Positions 17,149 to 24,994 of a DNA stretch of 64,000 nucleotides are shown here, one piece after another. Positions within the stretch are counted from its first letter, which is position 1. Each line of letters starts with the position of its first letter. This DNA is from Sphingomonas cavernae (GTDB lineage Bacteria; Pseudomonadota; Alphaproteobacteria; Sphingomonadales; Sphingomonadaceae), in contig NZ_QYUM01000003.1 in assembly GCF_003590775.1 (NCBI RefSeq), positions 498,501-562,500 of the forward strand. The letters run 5' to 3'. The notes below the pieces were generated by a model. That model saw only the letters and a program-made list of their open reading frames with translations, had not been told where the DNA came from and did not search any database. The position numbers were made by a program, and so were the translations under genes.

Positions 17149-19158
17149 GTGGAACTGCGCATTTTCGACGCAGAGGACGGATTTGACCTCCTGCTTCAAG
17201 GCCGCGTCGTCCTGCGTCATCGCGCGGATTGTCCTGCGGTGGTCATTGCGCGTGGTCAGCCCACCATCATCATGTATCGGGGCAATTTCAGCATCGATGA
17301 TCAGCCGTCGGACGCGATCTCGCCGACCGAGTGGCGCCTCGTCGATTCGCGGATCGAGCTCTGCGATGCCGGACAGGTCGCGGCGATTGTGCGGTTCGAA
17401 GGTTCCGCGCTCGAGATCAAGGCCGTCTGCGAGGGATATGATCGCATCATCACCTCTTTTCATGCAGAGCCGGGTGAGGCGATCTGGGGTGGCGGCGAGC
17501 AGATGAGCTACCTGATGCTGACGGGCCGCCGCTTTCCGATCTGGACGAGCGAGCCGGGCGTCGGCCGCGACAAGACAACCGAGCTGACGCGCATCATGGA
17601 CGCCGAGGGCATGGCCGGCGGCGACTATTGGAACAGCAATTATCCGCAGCCGACTTTCCTGACGTCGCGCTGGCTCGCGGTTCATCTCGACAGCGCAAGC
17701 TATAGCGTGCTCGATTTCACCGATCCGGCGGCGCACCGTGTCGAAGCCTGGGCTCGCGTTGCGCGTTTCGAAATTTTTGCCGCTGACGCTCCCGCCGGAC
17801 TGGTCTGCGACCTGTCGCGACGCTTCGGGCGCCAGCCGGCGCTGCCCGATTGGGCGATTGGCGGTGCGATCGTCGGCCTCAAGGCGGGCGCGACGAGCTT
17901 CGATCGGCTTGAGCGTTTTCTGTCGGCTGGCGCCGCCGTTTCGGCGATCTGGTGCGAGGACTGGGCCGGGGTGCGCGAGACGAGCTTCGGACGCCGCCTA
18001 TTCTGGGATTGGGCGTGTGGAGCGCGTAGTGACGAGCGCTATCCCGGCCTTCGCGACCGCATTGCGGAATTGGCGGCGCGCGACATTCGCTTTCTTGGCT
18101 ATGCCAATCCCTATCTTGCGGTAGATGGCGCGCTCTTCGCCGAGGCGCGCGAAGGCGGGCATTTCTGTCTGCGGCAGGACAATGACGACGTCTATCTCGT
18201 CGACTTCGGCGAGTTCGATTGCGGGGTTGTCGATTTTACGCGGCCTGAGACGCGAAACTGGTTTGCCGAGCGCATTCTGGGGCGCGAGATGCTCGATATC
18301 GGCATTGCCGGCTGGATGGCCGACTTCGGGGAATATCTGCCCACCGACGTGCGACTTTCGGATGGTTCGGACCCGATGGAAGCCCATAACCGCTGGCCCG
18401 TGCTATGGGCCGAAGTCAACGCGCAGGCCGTGGCGTCGCGCGGCAAGACGGGCGATGCGCTGTTTTTCATGCGCGCGGGGTTTTCGGGCGTTCAGGCGCA
18501 TTGCCCGCTGCTCTGGGCCGGCGATCAATGCGTGGATTTTACCCGGCACGACGGAATCGGCACGGTGATCACCGCCGCGCTGTCGGCCGGACTAGTCGGC
18601 AACGCCTATAGTCACTCCGATTGCGGCGGCTATACATCGCTGCACGGTCATGTCCGCAGCGAGGAACTGCTTCAGCGCTGGTGCGAGCTTGCTGCCTTCG
18701 CGCCGGTGATGCGCAGCCATGAGGGCAATCGGCCCGATGATAATCTGCAATATGATTCGACGACCGATCTGCTTTCCTGCTTCGCGCGCTGGTCACGCGT
18801 CCACGCGCATCTCGCTCCTTATGCGCGCCATCTTTGCGACGAGGCGCGGGCCAGCGGGCTTCCCGCACAGCGTCCGCTGTTTCTCCATTATCCCGGCGAA
18901 GCAGACCTCTTTACGGTGCAGGACCAGTTTCTCTACGGTGCCGATCTCTTGGTGGCGCCGGTCATCGAGCAGGGGGCAAGTGCACGCACGGTAATCCTTC
19001 CCGGAGAAGAGGCGTGGCGAAACTGCTGGACAGGCGAAGATTATGAGCCTGGCGTCCATCTCGTTCCCGCACCGATCGGCGCGCCACCAGTCTTCTACCG
19101 GCCATGCAGCGTCTTTGCGTCGCTCTTCGCCGGCATGGCGGAGGTGTTGGGGCAATGA
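17149..19158 (+). CDS. smoI: Sulfoquinovosidase (glycoside hydrolase family 31)
   Basis: A 669-residue cytoplasmic family 31 glycosidase that aligns along its length with E. coli YihQ: GGGEQ near residue 114, FPIWTSEPGVGRDK at 129, SFGRRLFWDW at 279. The nucleophile is Asp392 in GWMADFGEYLPTD and the acid/base is Asp459 in WAGDQ. Sulfonate recognition in this family uses a QQRW set (E. coli) or a KERW set (Agrobacterium). Here Lys245, Glu270, Arg283 and Trp286 give KERW. The enzyme should split sulfoquinovosyl glycerol into sulfoquinovose and glycerol. It is the first gene of an operon with LacI, reductase, monooxygenase, glpD, FMN reductase, a RibB-like gene and glpK, and its TGA overlaps the LacI start by 4 bases. 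The symbol follows the Agrobacterium smo naming. Confidence 0.93.
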   Translation: MELRIFDAEDGFDLLLQGRVVLRHRADCPAVVIARGQPTIIMYRGNFSIDDQPSDAISPTEWRLVDSRIELCDAGQVAAIVRFEGSALEIKAVCEGYDRIITSFHAEPGEAIWGGGEQMSYLMLTGRRFPIWTSEPGVGRDKTTELTRIMDAEGMAGGDYWNSNYPQPTFLTSRWLAVHLDSASYSVLDFTDPAAHRVEAWARVARFEIFAADAPAGLVCDLSRRFGRQPALPDWAIGGAIVGLKAGATSFDRLERFLSAGAAVSAIWCEDWAGVRETSFGRRLFWDWACGARSDERYPGLRDRIAELAARDIRFLGYANPYLAVDGALFAEAREGGHFCLRQDNDDVYLVDFGEFDCGVVDFTRPETRNWFAERILGREMLDIGIAGWMADFGEYLPTDVRLSDGSDPMEAHNRWPVLWAEVNAQAVASRGKTGDALFFMRAGFSGVQAHCPLLWAGDQCVDFTRHDGIGTVITAALSAGLVGNAYSHSDCGGYTSLHGHVRSEELLQRWCELAAFAPVMRSHEGNRPDDNLQYDSTTDLLSCFARWSRVHAHLAPYARHLCDEARASGLPAQRPLFLHYPGEADLFTVQDQFLYGADLLVAPVIEQGASARTVILPGEEAWRNCWTGEDYEPGVHLVPAPIGAPPVFYRPCSVFASLFAGMAEVLGQ

Positions 19159-20168
19159 GCGAGCGGGCCAGTATCCGGGATGTCGCATCGAAAGCGGGGG
19201 TCGCCGTGAAGACGGTCAGCCGCGTTCTCAATGGTCATCCTTATGTCAGCGCCGAAACGCGTTCGCGCATCGAGGCGGCGATGGCGGAACTGGAATTTCG
19301 GCCAAGTATAGCGGCGCGCATCCTCTCGGGCGCAAAGTCGAACCAGATCGCGCTCATCTACGACAATCACAGTCCCTATTACATGTTCCAGATCCAGAGC
19401 GGATGCTGGCAATTGTGCAAGGAACGTGGGATCCGCCTTCTCTCCCAACCGGTCGACGTCGCCGATCCGCGCGTTGGCGACCAGGTCCGCGAACTCGTTA
19501 CCGAGACGCATGTGGACGGGATCATCCTCTCCTCGCCGGTCACCGATTGCGCGTCGGTGCTGGACGCGCTGGAACATCTCGACGTGCCGTTTGTGCGCAT
19601 CTCGCCCGGCACCAATCATTCGCTCGCCAGCTCGGTCTTCATGGACGATGCGCAGGCGGCCGACGACATGACGTCCTATCTCATCAATGTCGGGCATCGC
19701 CGGATCGGCTTCATCAAGGGACATCCGAGCCACATGGCGTCGGACGATCGCCTGTTCGGCTATCGCCGCGCGCTCGATCGCGCCGGAATCCCATTCGAAC
19801 CGAAGATGGTGTGCGACGGCGAGTTTGATTTCGACAGCGGGGTGCGCGCGGGCCGCTGCCTGCTCGACCTCGATCAACCGCCGACTGCCATTTTTGCCGC
19901 GAATGACGACATGGCGGCGGGCGTGCTCGCCGTCGCCCATGACCGCGGAATCGATATTCCGGGCGAATTGTCGGTCGCGGGTTTCGACGACACGACCTTG
20001 TCGCGCACCGTCTGGCCGCCGCTGACCACGATCCATCAGCCCATGCTGGAACTCGCGCGGACGGCGACCGAAATCCTGATCGACGGCGGCGACATCACAC
20101 ACCTTCGCTTGCCCCATTCCCTCGCCGAGCGCGCATCGGTCGCGCCGCCAACCAGGAAAAATCAATGA
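19155..20168 (+). CDS. LacI-family transcriptional regulator
   Basis: About 337 residues. The N-terminal LacI helix-turn-helix is clear (ASIRDVASKAGVAVKTVSRVLNG), with the hinge helix region RPSIAARILSGAKSNQIALIYD. A periplasmic-binding-protein-like effector domain follows, including GFIKGHPSHMASDDRLFGYRRAL and FAANDDMAAGVLAVAHDRGI. The ATG at 19155 overlaps the glycosidase stop (ATGA). A local regulator that senses sulfoquinovose, its glycoside or an intermediate is likely, with operators at 12821 and 17069 as candidates. Confidence 0.93.
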   Translation: MSERASIRDVASKAGVAVKTVSRVLNGHPYVSAETRSRIEAAMAELEFRPSIAARILSGAKSNQIALIYDNHSPYYMFQIQSGCWQLCKERGIRLLSQPVDVADPRVGDQVRELVTETHVDGIILSSPVTDCASVLDALEHLDVPFVRISPGTNHSLASSVFMDDAQAADDMTSYLINVGHRRIGFIKGHPSHMASDDRLFGYRRALDRAGIPFEPKMVCDGEFDFDSGVRAGRCLLDLDQPPTAIFAANDDMAAGVLAVAHDRGIDIPGELSVAGFDDTTLSRTVWPPLTTIHQPMLELARTATEILIDGGDITHLRLPHSLAERASVAPPTRKNQ

Positions 20169-21079
20169 GCCTGTTGCCTGCACCACCCCAATCGCGTTCT
20201 CTTAAAGACAGCGGAATTTCCGTCTCACCCATAGCCTGGGGGATGTGGCGCTTTGCCGAAGGTGGCCGGACGACTGCCGAAGCAGCGACGCTCGTCCATG
20301 CCGCGCTCGATGCGGGCATAACGCTCCTTGATACCGCCGACATCTACGGTTTCGACGGAACGGGCGGTTTCGGGGATGCTGAATCGTTGCTCGGCGACGT
20401 GCTGACCTCGGAACCGTCGCTGCGCGATCGGATGGTCCTTGCGACCAAGGGCGGGATTCGTCCGCCGCTTCCCTACGACCAGAGCGCCGCCTATCTCGCC
20501 GAAGCGATCGACGCGTCACTGCGGCGCCTCAAGGTCGACCATGTTGACCTTTGGCAGGTGCATCGGCCCGATATTCTCGCGCATCCGCAGGAAGTGGCGC
20601 GCGCGCTCGACGATGCCGTTTCGGCGGGCAAGATCCGTGCCCTTGGAGTATCCAATTTCACGGTCGCCCAGACCGAGGCGTTGGACGGGTTTCTCGACAA
20701 CAAGCTTGTCGCCACCCAGCCGGAAATCAGCCCTTTGCGGATCGACTGCTTCGAGAATGGCGAGCTCGATAGCGCCATGGCGCTCGGCCTGGCTCCGCTC
20801 GCCTGGTCGCCGCTCGGCGGCGGGCGCCTTGCTGTCCCTGGAAACGCGCGCGAGAAGGCTGTCGCGGCGGCGCTCGACACGGTGGCGGAGGCGCAAGGCG
20901 TCTCGCGCCAAGTCGCGGCCTATAGCTGGCTGATGGCGCATCCGGCGGGGATCATCCCGATTGTCGGTTCGCAACGCGCTGAGCGTATTGTCGAGGCGGC
21001 GTCGGCGACCGGCATCCGATGGACGCGATCCGACTGGTACGCGGTGTTGGTCGCGGCCCGAGGGGAGGCCCTGCCATAG
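20165..21079 (+). CDS. smoB: Aldo-keto reductase, candidate 6-oxo-glucose reductase
   Basis: A 304-residue cytoplasmic NAD(P)H aldo-keto reductase. The tetrad segments are visible: LLDTADIYGFDG (Asp and Tyr), LATKGGIRPP (Lys) and WQVHRPDILAHP (His). The phosphate-binding end is IPIVGSQRAERI. In the sulfoquinovose monooxygenase pathway SmoB reduces 6-dehydroglucose, left after desulfonation, to glucose. This gene lies directly before the monooxygenase gene and overlaps the LacI stop by 4 bases, which supports the same job. Other sugar or aldehyde substrates cannot be excluded from sequence. Confidence 0.85.
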   Translation: MSLLPAPPQSRSLKDSGISVSPIAWGMWRFAEGGRTTAEAATLVHAALDAGITLLDTADIYGFDGTGGFGDAESLLGDVLTSEPSLRDRMVLATKGGIRPPLPYDQSAAYLAEAIDASLRRLKVDHVDLWQVHRPDILAHPQEVARALDDAVSAGKIRALGVSNFTVAQTEALDGFLDNKLVATQPEISPLRIDCFENGELDSAMALGLAPLAWSPLGGGRLAVPGNAREKAVAAALDTVAEAQGVSRQVAAYSWLMAHPAGIIPIVGSQRAERIVEAASATGIRWTRSDWYAVLVAARGEALP

Positions 21080-21179
21080 CCGGCCGATCATGGACCGCCC
21101 GCCGCGCGGGCTGATTTGCCGTGTCGAGCGCGGCCCGCCTCCCGCAAGGAGCGGGAAGGAGCCAATGGAGAGGAAATTC

Positions 21180-22268
21180 ATGACCGGACAACAATGCGAA
21201 ATCGCCTGGTTCTCGGCGCTGTGCGACGATGACTATGAGTTTCTCGGGGTTTCGGATCCCTATCTGCGATCGAGCTGGGACCATTGCCGGAATATCGTGA
21301 TGCGCGCCGAAGAGGGCGGCTTCGATAATATCCTGCTTCCCTCGGGCTATCAGCTCGGCCTCGATACGACCGCCTTCGCGGCGGCCGTCGCGACGCAGGT
21401 TCGACGGATCAAGCTGCTCTGGGCCACGCGGATCGGCGAAGACTGGCCTCCGCAGCTCGCGCGCCGCATTGCGACGCTCGACCGGATCCTTGGGCCGAAT
21501 ACGGCCGGCACGGGAGGGCGGCTCAACGTGAACATCATCTCGTCCGACATGCCGGGCGAACAACTCGCGGGCGGGCCGCGCTACGCCCGCGCCACCGAGG
21601 TGATGAAGATATTGCGCACGCTGCTCAACGGCGAGCATCTCGACCATGATGGCGAATTCTACAAGCTCAAGCTCGACCCGCCGCGCATCACGACGCTGTC
21701 GGGCAAATGCCCGCCCTTCTATTTTGGCGGTCTGAGCCATGAGGCGCGCGAATGCGCGGCCGAAGGCTGCGATGTCTATCTGATGTGGCCCGACACGATG
21801 GACAAGGTGCGCGAGACGATCGCCGACATGAAGCAACGCGCCGCGCGTTTCGGCCGCACGCTCAAATTCGGCTATCGCGTCCATGTCATAGTTCGCGAAA
21901 CGGAAGAGGAAGCGAGGCTTTATGCCGACCGCTTGCTGTCCAAGCTCGATGAAGCGACCGGCGCCGCGATCCGCGAAAAATCGCTCGATGCCAAGAATTA
22001 CGGGGTCCAGCGCCAAGCCGAACTGCGCGGAGCCGCCGACGGCGACGGTTTCGTGGAGGACAATCTGTGGACGGGCATCGGGCGCGCGCGGTCGGGCTGC
22101 GGCGCAGCGATCGTTGGAACGCCGGACCAGGTTCTCGCCAAGCTGCGCGCCTATCAGGACGAGGGCATCGAGGCCTTCATCCTCTCGGGCTATCCGCATG
22201 CGCAGGAAGCCGATCTCTTCGCCCGGCACGTTCTGCCGCACATCGCGCATGGTCCGCTTGAAGGCTGA
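21180..22268 (+). CDS. smoC: FMNH2-dependent sulfoquinovose monooxygenase (SsuD-like)
   Basis: About 362 residues of the bacterial luciferase-like flavin monooxygenase family. It aligns with the alkanesulfonate monooxygenase SsuD: AEEGGFDNILLPSGY, ATRIGEDWPPQLARRIATLDRI, GGRLNVNIISSDMPGEQLAG, FGYRVHVIVRETEEEA and IEAFILSGYPHAQEADLF. SmoC in Agrobacterium cleaves the C-S bond of sulfoquinovose to give 6-dehydroglucose and sulfite. The operon partners, a sulfoquinovosidase and an FMN reductase, support this over a general SsuD. The start at 21180 follows GGAGAGG with good spacing, and the ATG at 21165 is an alternative five codons upstream. Confidence 0.87.
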   Translation: MTGQQCEIAWFSALCDDDYEFLGVSDPYLRSSWDHCRNIVMRAEEGGFDNILLPSGYQLGLDTTAFAAAVATQVRRIKLLWATRIGEDWPPQLARRIATLDRILGPNTAGTGGRLNVNIISSDMPGEQLAGGPRYARATEVMKILRTLLNGEHLDHDGEFYKLKLDPPRITTLSGKCPPFYFGGLSHEARECAAEGCDVYLMWPDTMDKVRETIADMKQRAARFGRTLKFGYRVHVIVRETEEEARLYADRLLSKLDEATGAAIREKSLDAKNYGVQRQAELRGAADGDGFVEDNLWTGIGRARSGCGAAIVGTPDQVLAKLRAYQDEGIEAFILSGYPHAQEADLFARHVLPHIAHGPLEG

Positions 22269-22283
22269 GGGCGGAGCTAGCGC

Positions 22284-23771
22284 GTGACGGCTGACCTGTT
22301 CGACATCGCCATCGTTGGAGGGGGGGTGAATGGCTGCGGCATCGCGCGCGATGCCGCGGGCCGCGGCGCGCGCGTGCTTCTCCTGGAAGCGGATGACCTG
22401 GCCAGCGGCACCTCGTCGGCATCGACCAAGCTGATCCATGGCGGACTGCGCTACCTCGAACATTATGAATTTGCGCTCGTCCGTGAATCGCTGTCGGAAC
22501 GCGAGCGCCTTTGGGCGATCGCGCCGCACATCGTGCGGCCGATGCGCTTCGTTCTTCCTCATGTCGCGGGCTTGCGGCCGCGTTGGCTCCTGCGGCTCGG
22601 CCTGTTTCTCTACGACCATATTGGCGGCCGCAAGCGCCTGCCGCCCGCGGAGTCGCTCGCTCTCGCGCACCATCCGGCGGGCGCCCCGCTCAAGCCGGAA
22701 TTCGGCCACGGCTTTGCCTATTCCGACTGTTGGGTCGACGATGCCCGCTTGGTGATCCTCAATGCGCGCGACGCGGCCGACCGGGGTGCATTGGTCCTCA
22801 CGCGCTGCCGGGTCGAGAGTTTCGTGCGCGCGCAGGACCATTGGGACATCGGGACGACGCGCGGCCGGTTCCGCGCGCGCGCCATCGTCAATGCCGCCGG
22901 ACCCGCGGTGCTCGACGTCGCCGGGCTTGCCGGCCAAACCGCGACGCGGCGCGTGCGTCTCGTGCGTGGTTCGCACATCATCGTGCCGCGCCTTTTCGAT
23001 CATGATTTCTCCTATTTTTTCCAACTGCCCGACGGACGCATCTTCTTCGCGATCCCCTATGAGGGCGAATTTACGCTGATCGGGACGACCGACCGCGATC
23101 ATGCAGCTAGCCTCGCTGACGTCCGGGCGAGTGAAGAGGAAATCGCGTATCTGTGCGAAGGCGCGAACCGCTTTTTCCGGAAATCGGTGACGCCGGCCGA
23201 TGTCGTTTGGACATATTCGGGGGTGCGACCGCTCATCGACGATGGCTCCGGCCGCCCCGAAGCCGCGACGCGAGGTTACCATCTGAGCCTGTCTGAGCGA
23301 TCGGCCGGAGCGCCGCTGCTTTCGATTTTTGGCGGGAAGATCACGACCTATCGCCGTCTCGCCGAGGAAGTGATCGATCTTCTCGCGCCGCGCGTGCCGG
23401 CGCTGGGGAAGCGGCGCTGGACCGGCGATGCGCCCTTGCCGGGTGGCAACTTTCCTCTTGGCGGTTTCTACGATCAGGTAGCGCGGCTTGTTCAGCGCTA
23501 TCCGTTCCTTGAGCCGGGGTGGGCGACCCGCCTCGTTCGCAGCTACGGGACCTTGGCCGACACCATCCTCGACGGAGCGCGGAGCCTCGAAGATTGCGGT
23601 CGTCATTTCGGACAAGGGCTGACCGAACGCGAAGTGCGCTATCTCGTTGAGCGCGAGTGGTGTCGAAGTGCCGACGACTTGCTCTGGCGGCGCAGCAAGC
23701 TCGGACTGCACATTGCGGCAGCCGAAGCGCAGGCCCTGTCCGAATATCTCGATGAAAAGGAACATGCGTGA
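22284..23771 (+). CDS. glpD: FAD-dependent glycerol-3-phosphate dehydrogenase
   Basis: A 495-residue respiratory-type enzyme that oxidises glycerol 3-phosphate to dihydroxyacetone phosphate at the inner membrane. The N-terminal FAD motif DIAIVGGGVNGCGIARDAAGRG is followed by LLEADDLASGTSSASTKLIHGGLRYLE, and later TYSGVRPLIDD and SIFGGKITTYRRLAEE. It begins at a GTG 15 bases after the monooxygenase stop. In this operon it would process glycerol freed by the sulfoquinovosidase, with the glpK kinase three genes downstream. Confidence 0.94.
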   Translation: MTADLFDIAIVGGGVNGCGIARDAAGRGARVLLLEADDLASGTSSASTKLIHGGLRYLEHYEFALVRESLSERERLWAIAPHIVRPMRFVLPHVAGLRPRWLLRLGLFLYDHIGGRKRLPPAESLALAHHPAGAPLKPEFGHGFAYSDCWVDDARLVILNARDAADRGALVLTRCRVESFVRAQDHWDIGTTRGRFRARAIVNAAGPAVLDVAGLAGQTATRRVRLVRGSHIIVPRLFDHDFSYFFQLPDGRIFFAIPYEGEFTLIGTTDRDHAASLADVRASEEEIAYLCEGANRFFRKSVTPADVVWTYSGVRPLIDDGSGRPEAATRGYHLSLSERSAGAPLLSIFGGKITTYRRLAEEVIDLLAPRVPALGKRRWTGDAPLPGGNFPLGGFYDQVARLVQRYPFLEPGWATRLVRSYGTLADTILDGARSLEDCGRHFGQGLTEREVRYLVEREWCRSADDLLWRRSKLGLHIAAAEAQALSEYLDEKEHA

Positions 23772-24343
23772 CCATCAATATCGTCGCCATTGGCGGAACA
23801 GTGTCACCGGCAAGCACGACCGAACAGGCGCTCCGACTCGCAGCGGCGCGCGCCGAAGCGCAGGGCGCGCAGGTTGTTGTTTTCGGCGGCACTTATCTCG
23901 GCGCCTTGCCGCATTATCGCGGCGACCTGCACGGTCCCGATAACGGTGCCGATCTGGTCGAGGCGGTGCGGGCAGCCGACGGCGTGCTGATTGCAGCGCC
24001 GGGCTATCACGGTTCGATCTCCGGGCTGGTCAAGAATGCGCTCGATTATCTCGAGGATCTTGCCGATGACGGTCGCCCCTATCTGGATGGACGCGCCGTC
24101 GGGTTGATCGCAACCGCTTATGGCGATCAGGCGACGATGAGCACCATGCAGACGCTTCGCAGCATTGTCCACGCGCTACGCGGCTGGCCGACCCCGATGG
24201 GAGCGACGATCCGGACCTATCGCGGGCTCTTCTCGTCTGACGGCGAGTGCCTCGAAGACAGGGCGCGCCTGCAGCTCGAGATCGTCGCCGACCAGTTGGT
24301 CAGGGGAGCTCGAAGCTTCGCAGGGCTGAGGACGGTCGCTTGA
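23768..24343 (+). CDS. NAD(P)H-dependent FMN reductase
   Basis: A 191-residue flavodoxin-fold reductase of the SsuE/NADPH-FMN reductase family. The FMN phosphate loop is IGGTVSPASTTEQALRLA, and APGYHGSISGLVKNALDYLEDL is the diagnostic second motif. It would supply FMNH2 to the two-component monooxygenase encoded upstream, the role SmoA has in Agrobacterium. I did not verify that it belongs to the same reductase family as SmoA, so I give no symbol. The GTG start overlaps the glpD stop (GTGA). Confidence 0.9.
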   Translation: MTINIVAIGGTVSPASTTEQALRLAAARAEAQGAQVVVFGGTYLGALPHYRGDLHGPDNGADLVEAVRAADGVLIAAPGYHGSISGLVKNALDYLEDLADDGRPYLDGRAVGLIATAYGDQATMSTMQTLRSIVHALRGWPTPMGATIRTYRGLFSSDGECLEDRARLQLEIVADQLVRGARSFAGLRTVA

Positions 24344-24939
24344 TGTCGGGCCTCGACGATGCCATCGCCGCGCTTGCCGCAGGCAAAGTGATCATCATTA
24401 CCGGCGATCGGCTGCGCGGCGGCGATATCGATTTCGCGATCGCGGCGCGACACGTCACGATGGAGGCGATCAACTTCATGGCCAGCCATGGCCGCGGTCT
24501 CATCTGTCTTGCGATGGGGCCCGATCGGGCGGTTCGGCTTGGGATCGGGTTATTGAACCCGGGGGCGGAGCGCCAGTCGGGGCGTCCTTTCGGCCGTTCG
24601 ATCGAAGCGCGGCGCGGCGTTACAACCGGAATTTCCGCTGCCGATCGGGCAGAGACGGTGCGCGTCGCGGCCTCACCCCAGGCAGCCGGTGACGACCTGG
24701 TGTCGCCCGGACATGTCTTTCCCCTGATTGCCGCTCGGGGAGGCATAGTCGATCGTCCCGCGGCGGCGGAAGCGGCGATCGAATTGTGCCGTCTCGCCGA
24801 TGCGGGCGACATGGCGGTGATCTGCTCGATCATGCGCGATGACGGGGAAATGGCTCGTATCGATGATCTCGACGCACTGATCCGGCGGGAGAATATGGCG
24901 GTCGCCGACATTGGCGACATGCTTGAACGCGCGCGTTGA
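24343..24939 (+). CDS. RibB-like protein lacking active-site residues
   Basis: A 198-residue homologue of 3,4-dihydroxy-2-butanone-4-phosphate synthase (RibB). The fold-defining segments are clear: GRGLICLAMGPDR, RRGVTTGISAADRAETVRVAA, SPGHVFPL and RDDGEMARIDDL. The catalytic DRENEGD motif is replaced by DRLRGGD, so E. coli Glu38 and Glu40 correspond to Leu24 and Gly26. The metal-ligand His153 of RGGHTEA is Ala141 in RPAAAEA, and catalytic Glu174 is Ser162. It should not make the riboflavin precursor by the known mechanism. The start overlaps the FMN reductase stop by one base (TGATG). Its place beside flavin-dependent genes hints at a flavin-related or new role, unknown at present. Confidence 0.85.
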   Translation: MSGLDDAIAALAAGKVIIITGDRLRGGDIDFAIAARHVTMEAINFMASHGRGLICLAMGPDRAVRLGIGLLNPGAERQSGRPFGRSIEARRGVTTGISAADRAETVRVAASPQAAGDDLVSPGHVFPLIAARGGIVDRPAAAEAAIELCRLADAGDMAVICSIMRDDGEMARIDDLDALIRRENMAVADIGDMLERAR

Positions 24940-24994
24940 ACGACGGGCAGCGGCGTCCGCGGGAAATATGGAATTGGCTGGGAAGGAAACGGGC

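Noticed and set aside
20952-23765. A 937-codon minus-strand open frame across the sulfoquinovose operon
   Set aside because: It spans several recognised genes of the opposite strand with no motif of its own. GC-rich third positions of the real genes suppress stops on this strand.
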